A stretch of DNA of 40,786 bases from CAYMKL01 sp964390805 (lineage in GTDB: Bacteria; Chloroflexota; Anaerolineae; VGOG01), in NCBI GenBank assembly GCA_964390805.1, contig CAYMKL010000055.1:1-40786 (forward strand), read 5' to 3'. Positions 39,671-40,786 of the stretch are shown one piece after another. Below the pieces are notes generated by a model, which had not been told where the DNA came from, did not search any database, and saw only the letters and a program-made list of their open reading frames with translations. The number at the start of each line of letters is the position of its first letter. Position 1 is the stretch's first letter. A program made the translations under genes and the position numbers.

Positions 39671-39772
39671 CGAGGTTTCCTCCTTCTAGGCCGACATTAG
39701 GATGAAAGGCTCTGCGCGGATTCGAGGGGTACAATGAACCCCGCCACATTCACCTACTTCGTATCCTTCTAA

Positions 39773-40726
39773 GAGCATGTTTTGAAAGTTATGTTATGTT
39801 GCACCTTTACAGGTAGACGGACGGATCCCGCGCGAGACGTTGGAGCATAATCCGTACCATGGCGGCATAGATCCAGGCTTCGCTGGTTTCGGGTAACACT
39901 TCATAGTCCTTGCTCAATCGGCGAAACCGATACAGCCAGCCGAAGGTGCGTTCCACGACCCACCGCCGGGGCAGGACAACGAAGCCCTTCGCATCATCGC
40001 TGCGTTTGACGATTTCCACCAGCCAACCACAGTGTTCCAGCACCCAGTTGCAGAAATCTTGTCCCGTATAGCCGCCATCCGCCCAGATCAGCATCAACCG
40101 TTCAAAGTGCTGGGCCAAAGCACGTTTCAAGAGCCTCTTGGCCCCGTCTCGTTCCGGCACACTGGCTTTGGTGACCACTACGGTGAGCAGCAGTCCCAGC
40201 ACATCCACGAGAATGTGCCGTTTGCGGCCTGTGACGTTCTTGGCGGCATCATACCCCCGTTCACCCGCAATGGCAGTGGTTTTGACCGACTGGCTATCCA
40301 TAATCGCGGCACTGGGCTCAGCTTCGCGCTCCTCCTGTTCTCGCACCGCTTCCCGGAGCGCGGCGTTCAGTTGTTCCCATACCCCGGTCTTGCGCCAGTC
40401 TCGGAAATAGCCATAGACCGTCTGCCAGGCCGGGAAATCATGGGGCAATAATCGCCACGCGCAGCCGGCGCGGAGTACGTAGAAGATGGCATTCATTACT
40501 TCCCGGATGTCTACTGTGCGGTGGCGTCCTCCATGCTTTTCTGGAGGAATGAGAGGCTTCAGCAGTAGCCACTCGACATCGGTAAGGTCAGTGTCATACG
40601 ATTCACGGGCCATTGGGCAATCTCGCTCCTTCCGCTAGTCTAAAGGAAGGAGTAGAATAAGCGAGATTGCCAATTTGGCAAATCACTTGTGAAGGTACAC
40701 GTTCACATAACTTTTAAAACACGCTC
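39773..40726 (-). mobile_element. Complete IS5-type insertion sequence
   Basis: 954 bp. Ends are imperfect inverted repeats: gagcatgttttgaaagttat at 39773 and, on the other strand, gagcgtgttttaaaagttat from 40726 (20 of the first 22 bases agree). A 3-bp direct repeat TAA flanks it (39770-39772 and 40727-40729), as expected of the IS1031-like groups that duplicate TNA. It contains one intact transposase. The element sits about 100 bases upstream of the unknown cluster, possibly in its promoter. Confidence 0.9.
39807..40613 (-). CDS. IS5-family DDE transposase
   Basis: 268 residues, full length. N-terminal DUF4096-like domain (YDTDLTDVEWLLLKPLIPPE; AGCAWRLLPHDFPAWQTVY). Catalytic triad: Asp in AIMDSQSVKTT, Asp in IWADGGYTGQ, Glu in RRWVVERTFGWLYRFRRL, with the R-x6-K-like spacing of IS4/IS5 enzymes. 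RGYDAAKNVTGRKRHILVD is typical for the family. No frameshift, so probably active. A ribosome site (GGAGCGAG) is present. Confidence 0.95.
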   Translation of the reverse strand: MARESYDTDLTDVEWLLLKPLIPPEKHGGRHRTVDIREVMNAIFYVLRAGCAWRLLPHDFPAWQTVYGYFRDWRKTGVWEQLNAALREAVREQEEREAEPSAAIMDSQSVKTTAIAGERGYDAAKNVTGRKRHILVDVLGLLLTVVVTKASVPERDGAKRLLKRALAQHFERLMLIWADGGYTGQDFCNWVLEHCGWLVEIVKRSDDAKGFVVLPRRWVVERTFGWLYRFRRLSKDYEVLPETSEAWIYAAMVRIMLQRLARDPSVYL

Positions 40727-40786
40727 TAAGGCCAATACCCGTGAATGAAATTCTAGGCGAGTTGCACCTTCGTGCCGAATAGGCCG
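40727..40786. other. Right-edge sequence beyond the IS
   Basis: Sixty bases after the target duplication with no coding or structural signal. They would originally have joined 39671-39772, upstream of the unknown cluster. Confidence 0.6.

Overview
The window is about 40.8 kb of high-GC DNA in which every gene I can support, including a transposase, reads leftward (minus strand). No rRNA, tRNA or CRISPR array was seen. Secreted proteins carry lipoprotein or Tat signals followed by long Thr/Pro-rich linkers. Together with the archaeal-type class I aldolase, DUF2079, GH133, CHAT/TIR/STAND and multi-haem genes, this fits an uncultured Chloroflexota (Anaerolineae-like) bacterium. That placement is inference. 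A run of exactly 100 N (38488-38587) inside a tandem repeat shows the sequence is a scaffold.

Layout from left to right (transcription runs right to left). 1-2029: the 5' part of a large CHAT-TIR-STAND protein, a probable immune or cell-death sensor. 2199-2912: an SDR oxidoreductase, then a 400-bp palindromic repeat element. 3340-4098: ribA, with a remnant of a RibD-type reductase just upstream. 4319-12539: bcp, usp and a complete N-ATPase operon (Na+-type F-ATPase) in the order atpD-C-Q-R-B-E-F-A-[DarA-like]-G. 12557-12820: the N-terminal part of the same RibD-type reductase, so the ATPase block appears to have landed inside that gene. 12827-19221: archaeal-type fructose-bisphosphate aldolase, glycogen-debranching GH133, cyclase, msrPQ and glucokinase. 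19263-22592: DUF2064 transferase, DUF2079 membrane protein and a haem-b ferric-reductase-like protein.

22741-30289 is an electron-transfer locus. It holds a tri-haem cytochrome c fused to a ferric-reductase membrane core and an FAD/NAD(P)H reductase, a five-haem lipoprotein built by an exact 200-residue duplication, an ethylbenzene-dehydrogenase-like haem lipoprotein, and a frameshifted rhodanese lipoprotein whose active-site Cys is Arg. The fused protein could carry electrons from cytosolic NAD(P)H through FAD and two b haems to surface c haems, with the lipoproteins as outward relays. 30509-33784 is a four-gene operon (rSAM/SPASM, NUDIX, GT2, rSAM/SPASM) behind a consensus sigma-70 promoter and an attenuator-like hairpin. 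34085-35008 is a methyltransferase and 35440-35814 a lone response-regulator receiver.

36004-39670 is a lower-GC cluster of three genes I do not recognise: a secreted repeat protein, a three-helix membrane protein and a protein with 24-residue tandem repeats. It is followed by a complete IS5-type element (39773-40726) with inverted repeats and a TAA target duplication. Short dispersed repeats occur throughout and several sit in-frame inside genes.

The strongest candidates for something new are the DarA-like (c-di-AMP receptor family) gene translationally coupled inside a Na+-ATPase operon, the cytochrome c-ferric reductase-FNR fusion with its partner cytochromes, and the double-effector CHAT-TIR-STAND protein.
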